64,000 nucleotides of DNA, from positions 124,001-188,000 of the forward strand of contig SUYA01000004.1 of assembly GCA_015060695.1 (NCBI GenBank). Reading direction: 5' to 3'. Made by a program: the position numbers and the translations under genes. The notes under the pieces were generated by a model. That model did no database searches and was not told where the DNA came from. It saw nothing but the letters and a program-made list of their open reading frames with translations. Source of the stretch: Mediterranea massiliensis. GTDB lineage: Bacteria; Bacteroidota; Bacteroidia; Bacteroidales; Bacteroidaceae. Numbering within the stretch: the first letter of the stretch is position 1; the number at the start of each line of letters is the position of its first letter. This document shows, one piece after another, positions 61,726-64,000 of this stretch.

Positions 61726-64000
61726 ATGACAGCTACAGAACAAAAACAGGCTGCACATAAGTTTACAGAGCTATGGTTGCGATATAAAGAAGGAAAAAAC
61801 GAAATCGAAATCACCCAAAAGTTCTGGATGAATTTATTGCGTACGGTTTATGGTGTACAAAATGTAGAGGAATTTATCGATTTTGAACGTAAGGTTCGAG
61901 TAGATGACAAACCCAAACGGATTGATGGATATATTCCCTCTACAAAGGTTCTGATAGAGCAAAAGAAACGTGGCACACCGCTCGATAAGAAAATTCATCA
62001 AAGTGATAGCGAAGAACTTACTCCATACGAGCAAGCAAAGCGTTATGCTGATAATCTGCGTAACGAATTACGACCTAATTGGATTGTGGTATGTAACTTT
62101 GATGAATTTCGCATCCATGATTTGAATAGCGATACACCTTCGCATTTTGAAACCGTGAAGCTATCTGAGTTAGCGACAGATTATCATCGCATGAAGTTTC
62201 TTCAAGATATTAGTAGCACGAAGATATACAAAGAAACCGAGGTCAGTAGAAAGGCGGGTAAGCTGATAGGTGAAATCTATGCAGAATTAGAGAAACAATA
62301 TGGCAGCAATATGACGGATATGCAAAAGCATGAGTTGAATGTTTTGTGCGTCCGATTGGTATTCTGTCTTTATGCCGAAGATGCTGAGATATTTGAAAAG
62401 AACCAGTTTGGTGATTATCTACGCGACTGTCCAATAGAGATGTTTCGCTATAAACTGAATGACCTTTTTACTGCATTAGGTACAAAAAATCGTGAATCAT
62501 TGTTTATTGACCCACGTGCTAAGAACTTTAAATATGTAAATGGCGGACTATTTAATGACACATCAATATCCATACCGCCGATTACACAGAAAGTAAAAGA
62601 TTTGCTTGTAAACCGTGCAAGTGATGAGTTGAATTGGAGCGGTATATCTCCAACTATTTTTGGGGCAATGTTCGAAAGTACACTCAATCCCGAAACGCGC
62701 CATGATGGCGGTATGCATTACACATCAGTAGAGAATATACATAAGGTTATTGGACCCTTGTTTCTCGATGCTCTTCAAGATGAGTTGGAGGATATATTTG
62801 CAATGCCAGAGGGAAGGTCAAGACGCAATCGACTACTGAATTTCCAGGATAAGTTGGCTTCCATAACATGTATGGATCCGGCATGCGGAAGTGGAAACTT
62901 CTTGACCGAAACATATATTTCGTTGCGTAGAATGGAAAACCGCATATTGCGCGATTTGCACCGCAACGATACGTTGTTGATTGGAGAATTTAATAATCCC
63001 GTAAAGGTCAGTATTGAACAATTCCATGGAATAGAAATAAACGATTTTGCTGTTAGCGTAGCAAAAACTGCCATGTGGATTGCTGAAAATCAAATGCGAA
63101 CAGAAACAGAAGATATTGTGAAGTTGCATGACGATTTCCTTCCATTAACGCGTCATACGAATGTACAGCATGGTGATGCTCTTCGGATGGAATGGAGTGA
63201 CCTTGTTAGTCCTGACAAGCTAAGTTATATTATTGGTAATCCACCATTCTTAGGCTATTCTAATCAGTCGAAGGAGCAGAGAGAGGATTTGCAGGAGGTA
63301 TTTGTGGACGAAAAAGGTAAACCATATAAAAAAGTTGGCAAATTGGATTTTGTGGCTGCTTGGTATATGAAGTCCGCGCAAATGATGCAACAAAATCCAA
63401 AGATACGTACAGCATTGGTATCAACCAATAGCATCACTCAGGGTGAACAAGTGGCAATTTTATGGCGGCCGCTTGTTGAACGTTTTGGATTGCAGATACA
63501 CTTCGCTTGGAGGACGTTTGTTTGGGATGGCGATGCCAACGTGCATTGCGTCATAATAGGATTTGGCAAAGAGAAAAGTAATCATACTCCTCTTATCTTC
63601 GATGGCGAAGCATGTATAGAAGCAAAACACATTAATGCATACCTGTTAGATATGGAGGATGTGTGGGTAGAAAATAATAAAAAGCAGATTAGTGGTGCGC
63701 CCAAGATGTGCAAAGGTAGCCAACCTACAGGAAATTTTAATGTATCTGAGGAAGAACGGCAAATGTTGCAACAGAATCATCCCGAATTAATGCCGTATAT
63801 TCGTAGGTTTATGGGTGCTACGGAATTCATTAATAATCAGTTTCGTTATTGTTTTTGGCTGAAAGAAGCAAGTCCCAATATAATTCGTCGGTGTCCTTGG
63901 TTGATGAACCGCATTGAGGATATTAAAAAACAACGAGAAAAAAGTACAAAGGCTGCAACACGAAAGAAAGCCGAAACACCGACTCTGTTTGATGAAGACC
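61726..64000 (+). CDS. MmeI-like restriction-methyltransferase (partial)
   Basis: An open frame of 758 codons that runs off the window and is therefore absent from the ORF track. It is a single-polypeptide (Type IIG/IIL) restriction enzyme. The N-terminal nuclease has D67, then IEQKK (E78-X-K80), a PD-(D/E)XK pattern. The adenine methyltransferase domain has CMDPACGSGNFLTETYISLR near 382 (motif I), QFHGIEINDFAVSVAKTAMW, and IIGNPPFLGYSNQSKEQRED near 503 (motif IV, NPPF). The remaining part begins target recognition. No disruption is seen so far. It starts 16 nt after the structured element; its C-terminal recognition domain is outside the window. Confidence 0.88.
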   Translation, partial: MTATEQKQAAHKFTELWLRYKEGKNEIEITQKFWMNLLRTVYGVQNVEEFIDFERKVRVDDKPKRIDGYIPSTKVLIEQKKRGTPLDKKIHQSDSEELTPYEQAKRYADNLRNELRPNWIVVCNFDEFRIHDLNSDTPSHFETVKLSELATDYHRMKFLQDISSTKIYKETEVSRKAGKLIGEIYAELEKQYGSNMTDMQKHELNVLCVRLVFCLYAEDAEIFEKNQFGDYLRDCPIEMFRYKLNDLFTALGTKNRESLFIDPRAKNFKYVNGGLFNDTSISIPPITQKVKDLLVNRASDELNWSGISPTIFGAMFESTLNPETRHDGGMHYTSVENIHKVIGPLFLDALQDELEDIFAMPEGRSRRNRLLNFQDKLASITCMDPACGSGNFLTETYISLRRMENRILRDLHRNDTLLIGEFNNPVKVSIEQFHGIEINDFAVSVAKTAMWIAENQMRTETEDIVKLHDDFLPLTRHTNVQHGDALRMEWSDLVSPDKLSYIIGNPPFLGYSNQSKEQREDLQEVFVDEKGKPYKKVGKLDFVAAWYMKSAQMMQQNPKIRTALVSTNSITQGEQVAILWRPLVERFGLQIHFAWRTFVWDGDANVHCVIIGFGKEKSNHTPLIFDGEACIEAKHINAYLLDMEDVWVENNKKQISGAPKMCKGSQPTGNFNVSEEERQMLQQNHPELMPYIRRFMGATEFINNQFRYCFWLKEASPNIIRRCPWLMNRIEDIKKQREKSTKAATRKKAETPTLFDED

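Noticed and set aside
1-64000. tRNA or rRNA genes
   Set aside because: I saw no tRNA-like cloverleaf with the usual TTCGA arm nor any conserved rRNA sequence on either strand. A tRNAscan-SE run would settle it.

Overview
The window looks like chromosomal DNA of a gut member of the Bacteroidales, most likely Bacteroides or Phocaeicola. The evidence is the recurrent Bacteroidetes promoter signature (TTTG about 19-21 nt upstream of TAnnTTTG) in front of many genes, and family-restricted genes: a BtuG-type surface lipoprotein, DUF4494, DUF4934, DUF4248, DUF6371 and HU-like proteins, a cobalamin riboswitch before btuB, and an inositol-lipid operon. I saw no rRNA or tRNA genes and no CRISPR array. 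The species cannot be named from the sequence alone.

Layout. 1-7.3 kb is an AT-rich accessory island. It opens with two kinds of repeat (TGTCAC motifs and a 22-bp-periodic array of GAAAC palindromes). Next comes a tight operon of a DUF1848 protein, a methyltransferase/NERD-like/superfamily-1 helicase fusion and a TerB-like gene cut short by a decayed IS4-family element. An unrecognised 410-aa gene and a decayed DUF1810/ADP-ribosylglycohydrolase pair follow. 7.3-10 kb holds a desulfoferrodoxin gene and dnaK. 10-13 kb holds a TPR membrane regulator and a DUF4934 beta-propeller lipoprotein. 13-22 kb is an adaptor/RND/TolC/RND efflux operon. 22-29.5 kb is core metabolism and housekeeping (DUF4494, yggS, a dihydroorotate dehydrogenase-like gene, tpx, DedA, TPR, glnS, phoU). 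29.5-31 kb is a long noncoding stretch with a candidate small RNA, an NlpE-like lipoprotein, and a second 22-bp-periodic palindrome array upstream of ribE.

31-35 kb holds a nitroreductase, an OmpR-type two-component system with a probable target site before a PepSY-like gene, and msrA. 35.3-41 kb is a riboswitch-controlled vitamin B12 uptake operon (btuB, btuG, btuF, btuC) that lacks its ATPase. 41-45.7 kb holds an M23 peptidase, a trkA/trkH potassium pair and dinB. 45.7-50.3 kb is a histidine operon (hisGDCB) with a six-His leader peptide and attenuator. 50.4-56.2 kb is a six-gene inositol-lipid operon: inositol-phosphate synthase, nucleotidyltransferase, ATP-grasp-like protein, CDP-alcohol phosphotransferase, flippase-like membrane protein and HAD phosphatase. 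A thioredoxin-like protein and a drug/metabolite transporter follow.

57.7-61.2 kb is a leftward cassette (DUF4248, RepA-like ATPase, DUF6371, HU-like) rich in hairpins and repeats. The window ends in an MmeI-like restriction-methyltransferase gene that runs off the edge. Its long leader carries a strongly folded multi-hairpin element.

The best candidates for something undescribed are the DUF1848/methyltransferase-helicase/TerB operon, the folded element before the restriction gene, the two 22-bp-periodic palindrome arrays, and the inositol operon, whose gene content suggests activation of inositol phosphate rather than of the lipid.
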